A stretch of 64,000 nt of DNA from Pyrus communis (GCF_963583255.1 NC_084816.1:23706119-23770118), one strand, 5' to 3'. Shown: positions 11,323-23,150, numbered from the stretch's first letter. Translations and numbers: made by a program. The notes: generated from the sequence alone by a model not told the origin.

Positions 11323-12722
11323 TGTTTGGACCTGATTTTACACTATCAGCCCGAGTAATCAAGTGTCGTTGAAGGACAGGATGGTTGAAATGATTTTCAA
11401 TTATTATTGAGAAATAATATTGTGATTTTAATCATGATATTATCTCTTAATAATATATTAAATTATTTAAACCTCATAGTTATCTATATCCCAATTGATT
11501 TCAACGTTTGGAATATTGGGATATACGGCATCAGATAAATATAGCGCCAAATGGTATATGATTTTGGATGTGGCCACGTGAATGTGCTTGTTGGGATTTT
11601 ATCCCATGTAACTTTGCATGCATAAGCGCCACCTGGATCGACATGGTGGAAATAAAGAAGGAAAACATTGATGTGAGGGCACGATTTCCTAGCTGAACTA
11701 GGAGATAGTCTGAGGGCATGGTTTCTTTTGAGGGATGCAAAGGATAAGAAAGGAAAAAACAAATGTTTTTGTTTTTTGAATAATGGTTAGAGTCAGATGA
11801 TGATGACGGCTAAAGGATAGGCTCTCGCCTATCTTGAGAAGTCTTTGACTGAAGTTTTGGCTAAACAAGTTTGAGTTGAAATCAAATTCTACAAGTCCAG
11901 TCCGTGCAGAGTAAGTACTTCAATCCTATAAATACAGATGCAATGACAATGGGAAAAAAATCTTCAATTCAACACACAACTGCCCTGCGCAAAACCTCTC
12001 AAACATCTTGAGATTTTTTATTTTCTTTTTCCTGCCGACACATCTTTAGTTTGGATAAACAACATTGTGAAGGCAACCGGCAAACATCTTCAGTTTGGAT
12101 AAACAGCACTGCGAGGCCGACTAGTTATCTAAGTACTTCAATCCTATAAATACAGATGCAATGACAATGGGAAAAAAATCTTCAATTCAACACACAACTG
12201 CCCTGCGCAAAACCTCTCAAACATCTTGAGATTTTTTATTTTCTTTTTCCTGCCGACACATCTTTAGTTTGGATAAACAACATTGTGAAGGCAACCGGCA
12301 AACATCTTCAGTTTGAATAAACAGCACTGCGAGGCCGACTAGTTATCTATCCAAGTCTCGGTCGAGAAGGATTTTCGAATCCTTATTGGCAGATGTCATC
12401 TCATTAGCCTTCTCGGCGAAGTAAGGTGTTACCAAGTTACTACATTCGGCACCCTGAGAGCCGAATTTGATATTGAACTTCGCATAACTAGCAGCCTTGT
12501 CTTCAGGCACGAGAATCCAAAGGCCGAGATTTGTTCCTTCCTCGGTTGCAATCGCAAGATCAAGAAGTCAGCAGCGCACTCAACACAACATCAACAAATT
12601 TTACTCCTCGGCCGAGCTCGGCCGACGAGTTGGCATGCCCCGCATTCAACCGAAGGACGTAGTTAGCTTATAAGTTACTCGACCTGCGCGCCACGTAAAC
12701 TTTGTAATTTTTAGGGTCAACA
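11323..12722 (+). repeat. 3' LTR with internal 218-bp duplication
   Basis: The 1400-bp LTR matches the 5' LTR. It is longer mainly because a segment starting 'aagtacttcaatcctataaatacag' at 11913 is repeated from 12131, a period of 218 bp. The two copies differ at very few positions, so the duplication is younger than most of the LTR divergence. It doubles the TATA-like box. Confidence 0.88.
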
Positions 12723-12734
12723 ACTTTATATTCA

Positions 12735-12840
12735 GATGTGGGCATAGTCGTATTGGTTAGAGCGGATTTGCTCTCCATATGCTCCTCCATCTCTCAATAG
12801 TTTAGTCTAGATTCAAGTTGAATATTTTCCTTTCAACAAA
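12735..12840 (+). repeat. SINE-like repeat unit, right copy
   Basis: This is the partner of the unit at 8394 (see that entry). It has 'ttggttagagcgg', an A-box-like stretch. The two copies flank the LTR element closely, in intron 1 of the broken SP1-like gene. Confidence 0.4.
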
Positions 12841-13058
12841 TTTTATGTTAAGCACATCTTGGTAACAATTAATTACACATTCTCAAGTTCTTAACTCTAA
12901 ACCCTTGTTATATAAATCGAGTTTCTCGGAAGTTTTACTTGTTTGGTGTTTTGTGAAATTACAGAAACGCAAACGCTCTTCAATCAATCCCTTAGACTGC
13001 TCAATTGAAGAAATTGGGTATGTTGCCTTTTTTCTCAAAGATTGTTTATTTTTTTCCG

Positions 13059-13263
13059 TATGTGTAGAAAATCTTAGAGGGCAAACCTTGGCACAATGAG
13101 AATGTTGCTCCTTTGTGATCGAAAGATCATGGGTTCGACTCATAGAAACAACCTCTTTTTGCAAAGTAGAATAAAACTGCATACGATAGACATTCCTTCC
13201 CAACCCTCGCAAAGCAGGTAGCCTTATTGGCATGAGGTCACCCTTTATGTGTAGAAAATCTTA
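13059..13263 (+). mobile_element. Au-type SINE with 18-bp target-site duplication
   Basis: The SINE body is 13077-13245. It begins 'gagggcaaaccttggcacaa', has a tRNA B box ('gggttcgactc'), and then the Au hallmarks 'gaaacaacctcttt', 'aactgcatacgatagac' and 'ccttcccaaccctcgcaaagc', ending in 'accctt'. It is flanked by a perfect repeat of 18 bp starting 'tatgtgtagaaaa' (13059-13076 and 13246-13263). Au SINEs are RNA polymerase III-derived retroposons widespread in angiosperms. This one sits in intron 2 of the middle SP1-like pseudogene. Confidence 0.92.
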
Positions 13264-15628
13264 ATTTGCTGGGAAAAGATCAATTGATTTGCCAAGTTCG
13301 TTAATCTGCTTGAATTTGTGTTCCTGAATAAATAAGTTCTTACATCTTGAATCCTTATCCTGTTACACTTTCCAGATGAATCGTTGGATAACGGTAAATC
13401 ATCATCCACGGTGGTTGCAATTTCGGGGTGGATTTGCTCGGAAACCCCCCTGGAGTGCGAGTCTAAGGATCTCAAAGGCCTACGAGGTGTAATTGCGGCT
13501 TAAAAGGTACGCAAATTATGGTGTTTCTTCAGTGCGAACGCCCTTACACATCGTCCAACTATTACATTGTTCTCTCGAGTGTAGAGATTTTTCAAGGTGC
13601 TCGAAATACGGAACAATACATCACATGTTATTATACAGTAAGAAGAAATTTTCTTTTTTAAATATCTTTCTAATTATATAATGACATGTGGTGTTCTGCT
13701 CCGTGTGGGAACAAACTGAAAAATCACACAATTTATTATTATTAGGAGGATTTTTTTAAGTGGTGATTTCGTTTATTTTGTTCTTATTCTTTTGTGAACT
13801 GGTAATTAACAATCTTGTTGATATCCTTTTTTTTTTTTTTTTTTTTTTTATCCAATTGTTGATATCTTCGTAGGTAGTACAAAAATTTATGGAACGAACT
13901 GGAAAGGGTTATTGGTTACAGAAGTCTGCTCTAATGTGCTACACAAATAAACAAGCCCCCTGGTATTTGGTGAGGATTTGAATTTGTGGGGTTAATTTTT
14001 GTGCTTGATTAAGTAAATATAACTTGCTTTTCGAATATATAACTTTTAACAAATATTTTCCGCATATCCCTTTTCTCTGCCTACGCACTTCTGTTTATTT
14101 ATGTTCCTTGATTTTGTATATTAGGACGATGGAAGTTTTCGTGTGAATGTAAGAGGAGCACAAGATGCCTCGGGCCTTACATTTCCGGCTTCAAGTTCAG
14201 TATTTGAAGCAGCAAAAAGATGTTACGATTGCGCGTCAAAAGATGATCCCAAAGCCCTCAAGGTTTGTTTTCTGCAGTAATCTTTATATCTGAAAAAATC
14301 TTCCTTGCAGTTCAAGTAATATGTTTGCTGGTTTGTCTTTAGATCCTTGGAGTCGTGCGAACGGAACTGGTACTTCCCGTGGGTACTCATCTGAATGTCA
14401 TTGGTGAGGTATGTAATATGCGGATACAGGCACCACGCGAAGGGCCATTTTGTCGCAGGAAAATCTTTGATGGAGCTTTTGTTGATTATACATTCTGTCT
14501 CTTGACGTTTTAAATTATCGTTCAGGCTGTCAGAGATAGCACCGGTAACATTGAGATTCAGGCACCGAGCGAAGGGCCATTTTATGTCTCTCGCAACACC
14601 ACCGTTGGTTCCCTTGTTGAAAACGAGAGGACTGGGGCAAGTTTGTGTATAAAAACAATCCTTGAATGCATACAAGCATGTGTTTGCTAGTGTGTCTGTG
14701 CGTGCACGCACTGTGCGTCTGCTGTTGTGCATCTTCGTGTGTGCTTTCTCCAAATGCTAATTAACATAAATTGTCTTTGCCAGGATTATAAAATATTTAT
14801 CTTTCGGTTTGATTGTGATTGGTCTCGCTTTTATTGGTGTTGAAGTTGCCGTATATGTCAAGAGGGAACTAAGGCGTCGTCAAGTATTGCGGAGAAGGTA
14901 CAGACGAGATAAAGAAGAATCACAAAAAAGGTAAGTTTCGCCCCAAGTTGTCGCGTATATTCCAAAGTTGTCACAGATCATGAAAATATGTTTCCAGTGT
15001 TTCATTTGTCTGTTGATACCCATGAATGGACAGCGAAATTCTTACCCTGCTTGTGCAGGGATGTTGCTGCAGCTACTAAAAACTCTGGGGAAGATGATGA
15101 AGGTAGGTTTTGGAGTGTCCAACCGCCCCTAATACATTCGATGTTATTCGCGCAGTTTATGCATTGCTCGCAGTTGTACTAAAGGCTTCACTTTTCTTCT
15201 TCAAAATTTAAGCAAAAATGCCGTGGACGTATCAGATGGTACCGATTTATGTTTTTTTTGGGCATTCGATACACTGATACATAATCGAATTTGTGCAGGT
15301 GGTGAAGTAGACTTTCACCCCGTAAGATTTGGCTTCAGATGTTTTTAGCTGCTCCAGTTGATGAAGAAGTCTCCCAGATTGGGTCATATCTTGCATAAGG
15401 ATACTGAAGGCCTAAAGGATTCTTAATCGTTCTGTCTTGAAACTTGTTTGCTTTAGAATACCTTTTGCTTTTGTGGGTGGAACAATGTTATTAACTTGTA
15501 ACTCACGCATTAACGGTCAGAAATCATGTACATAATTACTAACCGTAACAGTTTTTGTATATGATGTTTCACTTCCGTGATGTTAACCATCCCTTTTCAT
15601 CATCATTGTTGTTAAAAGGAAAATTTAT

Positions 15629-15768
15629 GGTTTGTCAGAAACATAGTTTGGTACTTCAAATGTCATAATACAAGCAGTTGAAATTGTTTTTTTGAAGTAT
15701 CCAACCATTTGTTATAACACATATATACTGGACCGTGTTCTATGCTCACTAAAAAACCTCTCGCTCTT
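15629..15768. mobile_element. Fold-back MITE
   Basis: The left arm 'acatagtttggtacttcaaatgtcataata' is an imperfect inverted copy of the right arm around 15710-15768. The same arm structure recurs at 17103, 25833, 32693, 37639 and about 46020. It has no coding capacity. Confidence 0.6.
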
Positions 15769-16154
15769 AAGGGTTTTTATCCTTCCAATGTTTTATGCTC
15801 AGTTTTTCAGCTCAAGCAAAAGTATTGTGACCACAAACTTTTTTACCTATACATTTTTTATGTAGTTTAAAAAGGCTCCAAGAAGGAGCCGAGCATGCTC
15901 CAGTTAAACTCAAACTGTATTATAATGAGACTTACGAGGATAGGTAATGAGTTAAGATTAAAATAAATTATGATATGCATCATTATTATTTGACACATTA
16001 TTATTTGACACGGGAACAAAAATTAGGCGACTAAAATTGATGGAAACGAGGCCGTGTTCGAGTTTTGGACCAAAAACCTAGTCTTGATGAAAATAGTGTC
16101 TGGACTCGAAATGGTTCGGCTTAAACCCAACTTGAACTTGTAAATCTATGATCC

Positions 16155-16301
16155 GGCAGCCATAGTTATTTAGTATTAAGGTTTAATGGTATTCATTTTC
16201 ACTTGTAATTGAGAGGTCTTAGGTTCGATTCTCGTCAAATGCGAATTTGAACCACATTATTGCTAGCCTATTGTGAGGCTTAGCCCACTTCCCCACCTCT
16301 A
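16155..16301 (+). mobile_element. tRNA-derived SINE-like repeat
   Basis: The sequence includes 'gagaggtcttaggttcgattctcg', a good B box, then 'gcgaatttgaaccacattattgctagcc' and 'tgaggcttagccca'. A relative lies at 22099-22248. I could not assign a named family. Confidence 0.55.
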
Positions 16302-17102
16302 GTGGCGGATCCATGATTTCAAGATCAGGGGGTCCCAAGATAAAAGTTCAAAAAAAAAAAAAAATATTAGACTAATTTGGTTCTATATCGCTATTTTTTA
16401 TTGAATTTTGTTCATTGAATAAATCAAGATTAATCTCAAAGGTAATAAAACCAACAAATTTTCGTCCGCAACATAACACAATTAATGACTCAACAAAGAT
16501 AAAATTTGTTAATGTAACATATATATTATTAATTGGGAGTTGAGACTAGAGTTTCGGATTTAAAAACTTACATGAAATTGGAAGAAATAAAATTAGGTAG
16601 CTAAAGGCAGTGGAACGTAAATGGTGGTGGGGGATAAGGTAACTTGGGTTTAAAGTTGGAAGGTTACGACAATTGGGGTTAGGAGTTTTTAAATATAATT
16701 TGGGGATACTGGAAAATATAGAGATTCTTGATCTCTGTAGAGAAAACAGAGATATTTTAGTTTTTAAATTTTTTCTAATGACTTACTCAAAAACGTTGTC
16801 GTTTTGGTTAGGTCATTTAAAACAAAAATTAAAAATCTCTTCTTCTTCTTCGTTATAAGCATTGTTGTCTACATATCCATAAAGGCAACAAGCCTCTCCA
16901 CTGCACTTGCCCAAATTGTTGGAGGGTCTCGAAGGTCGATCACAAGTGTTTCTTCGGGTTTCCGAAAGGTCCCAAGACCCCCTGGGTCTCTAAATGGATC
17001 TGCCAATGCCCTCCTTAGTTTAGATAATATTGTTTTTTTTCGAAAAAACAAGAAAATATAGCAACACAAATCATCTTTTCACGCAACTATTGAAGAAAAA
17101 AA

Positions 17103-17226
17103 CTTTTCAGTATGCTTGAAACACGGTCTAGTACATTGAATGTCATAATACAATTAATTAAAAAAATTACTTTTAACTAATTGTATTATTACACTTAATA
17201 TGCTAGACTCTGCGCACTAAAATATC
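17103..17226. mobile_element. Fold-back MITE
   Basis: The arms 'ggtctagtacattgaatgtcataatacaatta' and, on the other strand, 'agtctagcatattaagtgtaataatacaatta' pair to form a near-complete hairpin. It belongs to the same family as the element at 15629. Confidence 0.65.
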
Positions 17227-17824
17227 GTTTGAGGTTACAGATGCAGTAGTAACGACTTACATCTAAAGAGGACGCTCAATGTAGCGGTATCTCAACTGAA
17301 TAATGTCGTCGGCACCAACTAAAATTAACTGACGTGGGACCGACCATTTACTCCTCTCTTTGCACGCAGTTCCTATCCCCAAACCGAAAACTCGTCACCC
17401 GCTCTCTCTCCCTCCCTCCCTCCACACACTCTTCTCCCTCCACTTCCCCCGCCCTTTCCAACACTCCTCGTATCCGATTCCCTCCCCCCCCCCCCCCCCC
17501 CCCAAAAAATCCCCCTTCCCAATTTCCTTCCTTTTCAACTTTCCTGGAAAACGAACAGAAAATTTCGACAACCTTTTCTCTGCGACTTCCTATTTTCCTA
17601 GAATCTCCCTCCTCTCTTTCCCCTTTCTCTCTGCCAAAATCCCTAATTTCAATTCGTTTCGATATCTTTCCATCAAATTCGCCTTAAAAGATCAGTCTTT
17701 CGTGTATGATTTCTGTCTGGGTCCGGTTTTTGAGCTCTGACGCCTCCGGTATTGGCGTAACAATGGCGGAGAGCAATAGCGCAAGGGTTTGGAATTAGGA
17801 TATCGATCTTTGCGGCGGTTAAAA

Positions 17825-19934
17825 ATGCTACCTTGGGGTGGATTGAGTTGTTGTCTGAGTGGAGTTGCTCTTTACCTTCTTGGCAGGAGCAGTGGCAGGT
17901 CAGTGTATGCTCCGTTTTTCGAAATCGAATCGGCTTTAATGATGATCAAATTACACATTTTTCAATCGTGAATCACCTTTTTTTTTTTGTTGGTAATTTG
18001 AAATTTGGTCTTTTGTGATTACACAGGGATGCAGAGATTCTTAAATCCACCACTCGAATTAATCAGTTGAAGGAATTGGGTATGCGCCTTTTTTCGAAAG
18101 CGAAAGATTAGTTTTTGCTTCAATTTTTTGTTTTGGTGCCTTGTTTGAATCAAATATATTTTCATGTGGTCCATCTTCTGGAAAAAGATTTACTTACTTT
18201 TATTTTTCGGGTGATGCTGTTAGTCTGCCTGGATTTGTTCCCTGAATTAGAGTTCTTGTGTTCCTTCACTTTTCAGCAAAATTGTTGGATTCCGAATGTG
18301 TATTGCCATTGGTAGTTGCGGTCTCAGGGAGAGTTAGCTCTGAAACCCCCATCAACTGTGAGTTCACTGGTCTAAGAGGCGTAGTTGTGGAGGAAACGGT
18401 ACACAAATGTTATAACTCTAAAGAACATATTTTGATGCTTTCATTGGTGGTGTGGTGGTGTTTCGTTTTCTTACGTGTGATTGGTAATTAACTATGTTGT
18501 TGATCTTCTTCAGGCAGAACAGCATTTTCTGAAACACAATGATGCTGGCTCATGGATACAGGATTCTGCTGTGATGCTTTCAATGAGTAAAGAAGTCCCC
18601 TGGTACTTGGTGAGAATTTGTACTCTCTCTCTCTCTCTTTCCCTAGCTTTTCCTCTCCCTACATGTCCAGTCCCGTGCTTATTGAGTAAATATTTTTTTG
18701 GTTCACTTGGAGCTGAAAGTTGGCCAACTCCACTTCCTGGGATAAGGCTTTGTTGTTGTTGTTTGTTGGATTTGAAAGTTCACTAACTCGATATGATGGT
18801 GGTTCCTGGATTCTTTATATCAGGATGATGGAACTGGTCGCGTGTTTGTGGTGGGAGCTCGAGCTGCCACAGGATTTCTATTGCCGGTTGCAAGTGAGGT
18901 ATTTGAAGAGTCAGGACGATCCCTCGTACGTGGGACATTAGATTATCTCCAAGGCCTCAAGGTTTGCTTAGTTTAGTAATTGTTGTATTGTATCTGGAAA
19001 ACTTCAATAGTTTAACTAATACAATGGCTACTTTGTCTCAGATGCTTGGAGTCAAACGAATTGAGAGGGTACTTCCAACCGGTACTTCTATGAGTGTTGT
19101 TGGTGAGGTATGTCTAGTTTAATATGATACTGTATCCTGTTTATTACAAATACTCAAATAGACTAAAATCTAAAATATAGAAAGTAATATTCCGATAATA
19201 TATACGTTATACAATTACTGGTTACACAAACGTGATTAGTTTAGTATGGTCTCAAAATGTACTTGAGTTGGATGATCCTTGTTCCAAAAATGATCCGTGT
19301 CCCATAGAAGAACTTGCATTCTTGTAAAACGGCCTGAAGCTGTAGTTTCATAATTAGCATTTAATTTTCAGGATGTTATTTGATTGGAATATTTGTGCAT
19401 TGCAATGTTATGATGTACACACTCATTTGATGCTTTTTCTTATTGCTTGATATGTGTCAGGCTGTCAAAGATGACATTGGTACAATTCGGATTCAACGAC
19501 CTCAGAAAGGGCCATTTTATGTCTCTCCCAAGACCATTGATCAGCTTATTGCAAACCTTGGAAAATGGGCAAGGTTGTTTATAACTTAATAGGAATGCCA
19601 TAGTGTATATTAACATTTTGTGTGCATGTGTAGGTCCATGGGCTGGTGTTTTTGCACTCATGCACTGCTCATTTTCTTTAATGGTGTGTTTTTTCTGTTG
19701 TCTAATTAATATAGATGTCTTTTTTCAGGTGGTACAAATATGCATCCATGGGTTTGACTGTGTTTGGTGTTTATTTGGTTGCTAAGCATTCTATCCAATA
19801 CATCATGGAGAGAAAGCGGCGTAGGGAATTGCAGAAAAGGTATGTAGCCAAGTTTGTCTGTTCATTTGGAACTTGCAAGTGAAAGTCGCTGCTTGTATGA
19901 TTAATTAAAGAAAACAGAGCATGTTTTGATGTTG

Positions 19935-19983
<49 letters not shown>

Positions 19984-20471
19984 CCGTTGTTTCTTCTGTC
20001 TATCTGAGACAAGTGGATAATGAAATTCATGTGCATGCAGGGTTCTTGCTGCAGCTGCTAAAAGATCTGGGGAAGATAGTGAAGGTATACTGCTGAGCGA
20101 CCTCATTACAATATTATTTGCAATATGCGCTCGAAAATGTACTAAAAGGCTTTACGTTTTTCTCCCAGGTTCAAACGAAAAAGATGATAATGCATCAGAT
20201 GGAAGCAAGAGAGACCGTATGATGCCAAATTTATGTGTGATATGCCTTGAGCAGGAGTACAATGCGGTTTTTGTCCCGTAAGAACTGCCTTTTCAGTGTA
20301 TGATACATTAGCAGTCTAATTCATCGCCTTACGAATTTAGCACATCACTGATTCATTTATTTTATCAGGTGCGGTCATATGTGCTGTTGTACAACTTGCT
20401 CCTTACACCTGACCAGTTGCCCTCTCTGCCGGAGACGAATTGATCAGGCTGTGAAGACTTTCCGTCATTAA
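17825..20471 (+). CDS. SP1: SP1-type RING E3 ubiquitin ligase, chloroplast envelope
   Basis: Eleven exons: 17825-17898, 18027-18079, 18277-18398, 18514-18609, 18824-18961, 19042-19107, 19461-19573, 19729-19839, 20041-20084, 20169-20277 and 20369-20471. They sum to 1029 nt, or 342 aa, and all junctions are GT-AG. The product has an N-terminal membrane segment (MLPWGG...ALYLLG), a GIDE/MULAN region between the membranes, a second segment at about residues 225-245, and a C-terminal C3HC4 RING (C295, C298, C310, H312, C316, C319, C326, C329). Length and sequence match Arabidopsis SP1/DAL1. That protein sits in the plastid outer envelope, ubiquitinates TOC import components and controls their turnover (CHLORAD). 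A peroxisomal role is also reported. The ATG at 17825 is chosen over the in-frame one at 17789 because the family starts M-x-PWGG. It is the only intact copy of the three in this cluster. Confidence 0.95.
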
Positions 20472-22098
20472 GGTTCTGCTTCAAATGTATTGAGCTGCAG
20501 TACTCGATGAAGAAGCACAAGTGCTATCCAGAGAAGCACTTCCAAATAAACGAAGACTTTGTTATCCGGTGCAAACCTGCCAATGCCCCTGTAAACTTTC
20601 GCTTATGAGTAAATTTGCAGTTTTTATATATTTTTCTTTCCGGAAATCTTAGTGGCATGGTGATTTCTATCCAATTACTGAACTTTCTCTTTGTATTGAA
20701 AATTGTAAATGATATAAGCGGTAGACATTCTTGTAAATTGATGTGATCCGTAAAAGTTATGGCCTTTTTCTCTTGTCAGGTTTCGGTCTGCCTTTTTATT
20801 TTTTTGGTTGGTAGTGTTTATTTTTTGGGTGGTGCTGTCCACTCTTTTCAACTTTCGATACATTCCTCTTAATATTTGGTATGAATTGAGGAGAATAATA
20901 ATTAAAAAAAAAAAATAACAAGGAGGGTGTGGAAGGTAAAATCGGATGTGTGAATAGTATTACCGTATTTTTCTCTTATTTTTGGTGGAACAATTTTCAT
21001 GCTCGAACTATGAGATGAGAATAAAAATTAACAAGGAGTGTCGGGAAACAAAATGATCCCCTTGTATCTATGTCTTTCAAATGTGATGAGAATAGAGATG
21101 TAGATACAAAAGGATATTGATAACTAAAAAGATTTGGATCGAAACTTTTAAATCCATGATCCAATTACGATTCAACTGGATAAGAAGTCTTTTGTTTGCT
21201 GCATCCTTGGAACTAAAAAATAGAGCTTGAACTCTCTTCGACTTCTTCTTTGTCTCCATTTCCAGCAAGTGCCCCATAAGCTATTAAGAGTGAGCTATAT
21301 GTGTTTAATTCCGTGATCATTCAAAGGAGGAAGTCGATTTCAAGTATTTTTTTGAATTTTTTTCGTTAAATGTACATGTGCCAACAATGCGTCTTACTTA
21401 TTTGCTTACTCAGACACTACAATAATAATGGATATAACTCCAAAAAAGACATGAAGTTGAAAAAATAAAAACAAATAAACAAATTCACAAATAATGGAAA
21501 ACAAAAATGAAAATTGGAAAATCTTCTAACAAAGAAGATGGTTAAGAATTCAAATATGATTTCAAGGAGCTTATTTCTGCTCAGGTGATTTCCTCATTCG
21601 CCGATTTTTCAGCTAGAAAAGCTTTCAGTTATTCTTTGTGGACGGTGAAAATGGTGGTGGGCCGCATCTTGGCAGTCTATACCATTTCAGCAACCTCATG
21701 ACCTTCTTGATGTTGGTAGCTTGAGCTGTAGGGTGGAGCGTTGGGTTTGGAGGTGATGGCTGCATCATGGCAATCTATACCATTTCAACAACCCTATGCT
21801 TCCATAACCTTCTATTGATTTTAGAGACATAGCAAGCCCTAGTTATTTAACAAAAATTTAATTGGAGCTTAATGGATGAGACATTTCCAATAAGTTGGGT
21901 ACTTGGTTGGAATGTTTAAAAATGTTGTAACTAATTTGGAATGACACTAAAAGGTTAGGAGTTTTAGGTACTTAATCCTAAAAAAATATTATATCATTTT
22001 ATAATATTATACTTGTGTGTAATATTAATTTAAATTTTTATGAACTTATAATGTACACACTGTTTTCTTAGGATACAACATGAAAATTTCTAATCATA

Positions 22099-22248
22099 CT
22101 CAGTACTACGGTCTGGTGATATTCTTCTTCGCTTAAAAGTGAGAGGTCTTAGGTTTGAATCTCGTGGATGGCGAATTCGATATCAAATTCGGTTGCCCAT
22201 TGTGTGGCATAGCTGAACTCCCCTTCCCCCTAGTGTAAAAATATCGAT
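22099..22248 (+). mobile_element. tRNA-derived SINE-like repeat
   Basis: Contains 'gtgagaggtcttaggtttgaatctcg' (B box), 'gcgaattcgatatcaaattcggttgcccattgtg' and a short A/T-rich end. It resembles the repeat at 16155-16301 over most of its length but is diverged. Confidence 0.5.
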
Positions 22249-22454
22249 GCACTAAAAAAATTATAATAAATTAAGAAGTTACCAATGATATTTCAATCGT
22301 TTTTAGGTTTTAAATTAAAATCGATAATTTAGTCTACTCATCCACCCTTTTAGTGTATATAATATCGTTTGTTAAAAAATTAGAATCAATAATAATTTGA
22401 TTTAAATTCGAATCTGATGCTTATCGGATAGATCAACAAGTCAAATTGAGGACC

Positions 22455-23150
22455 AGTTGTGAGGGAAGCCGAATTAGGCGTACGCCTAGGCCCCCATTTT
22501 TAAAAAATATATATTTAAATTTTTACAATTTAAATTTAATAAAAATATTCAAAATAAAATCATAGGCTATAATATAATTTTCCACATAATTTTTTCTTTT
22601 TCTGTTTTTTTTTTTCTTTTCACTCACCCCATATAAATATACTTAGTTCTAGAGCTAAGAATCTTGAGAGAAACTTTACCAAATAAAATAAATTGGGCAA
22701 TGGAATTGTTGAAATATACGAGACAAATGGATGGTTGTTTCCCAAATGCATGGGTTGCTTATAAAATTTTGTTAACCATACCAGTTACAGTTGCATTTAT
22801 ATAAAGAAGTTTTTCTAAAGTTAAAGTTGATTAAATCTTGTCTCCGATCAACTATGTCACCAGAAAGATTGAATGGGTTAACTATTTTATCAATTGAAAA
22901 GGAATTGGTTGAAAAATTAGATTATGTAAGTTTAATTAGTACATTTGCAACGTGTAATATTCAATTAATGTTTGTCTTTCTTCTTTGATCTTAATTTTTA
23001 ATCATATTTGAGGTAGAAATAGATTTTTTCATGTATTTAGGGAATTCTTTTTTTTATACATATCAATGTACAAAGGGTCGGAGGTCAGAGAACTCTAGGA
23101 CCTCACTTTGAAGACTCGTCTAGGGCTCCCAAATTCTTAGGGCCGGCCTT
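22455..23150 (+). mobile_element. hAT-type transposon remnant
   Basis: The region 22690-22945 encodes, over broken frames, the C-terminal dimerisation region of a plant hAT (zinc-finger MYM-like) transposase. It reads GCFPNAWVAYKILLTIPVTVA, a stop, then after a frame change KLKLIKSCLRSTMSPERLNG and LSIEKELVEKLDY. The right edge 'agggccggccttgg' and left-side 'gcctaggccccc' look like decayed ends. It lacks the catalytic part. Confidence 0.7.

Larger units (their letters stand above)
8524..12722 (+). mobile_element. Non-autonomous LTR retrotransposon (LARD-like)
   Basis: The element is 4199 bp with TG...CA LTRs at 8524-9751 and 11323-12722 and a 5-bp ACTTT duplication. A primer-binding-like stretch 'tggcacgcccagtggga' starts 3 nt after the 5' LTR, and a purine-rich 'aactggggggcaa' tract precedes the 3' LTR. 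The 1571-bp interior has only short ORFs with no protease, reverse transcriptase, RNase H or integrase motif. One ORF (9798-9995) encodes a charged helical peptide (LLEELKKHNEERKRSLE), perhaps a gag scrap. Movement would need proteins from another element. It lies in intron 1 of the middle SP1-like pseudogene. Confidence 0.9.
3828..15410 (+). pseudogene. SP1-like E3 ligase pseudogene split by three transposons
   Basis: Exon remnants line up one for one with the complete SP1 copy at 17825. Exon 1 is in two parts (3828-3860 and 8289-8341). The others are exon 2 12965-13017, exon 3 13376-13506, exon 4 13874-13969, exon 5 14125-14262, exon 6 14343-14408, exon 7 from 14526 to about 14641, exon 8 14784-14930 and exon 9 15059-15102. 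Exons 2, 4, 5, 6 and 9 have exactly the same length as in the intact gene. Lesions are: exon 1 split by a Harbinger element; TAG at 12993-12995 in exon 2; TAA at 13501-13503 in exon 3; and the exon 7 donor reduced to 'gcaa|gttt' where the paralogues have 'gcaag|gt', which shifts the frame. The RING exons survive only as scraps near 15215-15335. An LTR element sits in intron 1 and an Au SINE in intron 2. No full-length protein can be made. Confidence 0.9.
15411..17824. other. Intergenic with MITE and SINE remnants, SP1 promoter
   Basis: No coding gene is visible. The stretch holds two fold-back MITEs and one SINE-like repeat, listed separately. At about 16302-16370 lies the start of a degenerate repeat ('agtggcggatccatgattt'). 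The last 450 bp are pyrimidine-rich ('ctctctctccctccctcc', a C19-like homopolymer at about 17487-17503) and are best read as promoter and 5' UTR of the complete SP1 gene. Confidence 0.6.

Noticed and set aside
17334..17740. ORFs in the SP1 5' region
   Set aside because: Ser/Pro/Leu readings of pyrimidine-rich DNA. The conserved start is at 17825.
22791..22988. Independent 65-aa gene
   Set aside because: It is a fragment of a hAT transposase C-terminus, with a frameshift against the upstream part.
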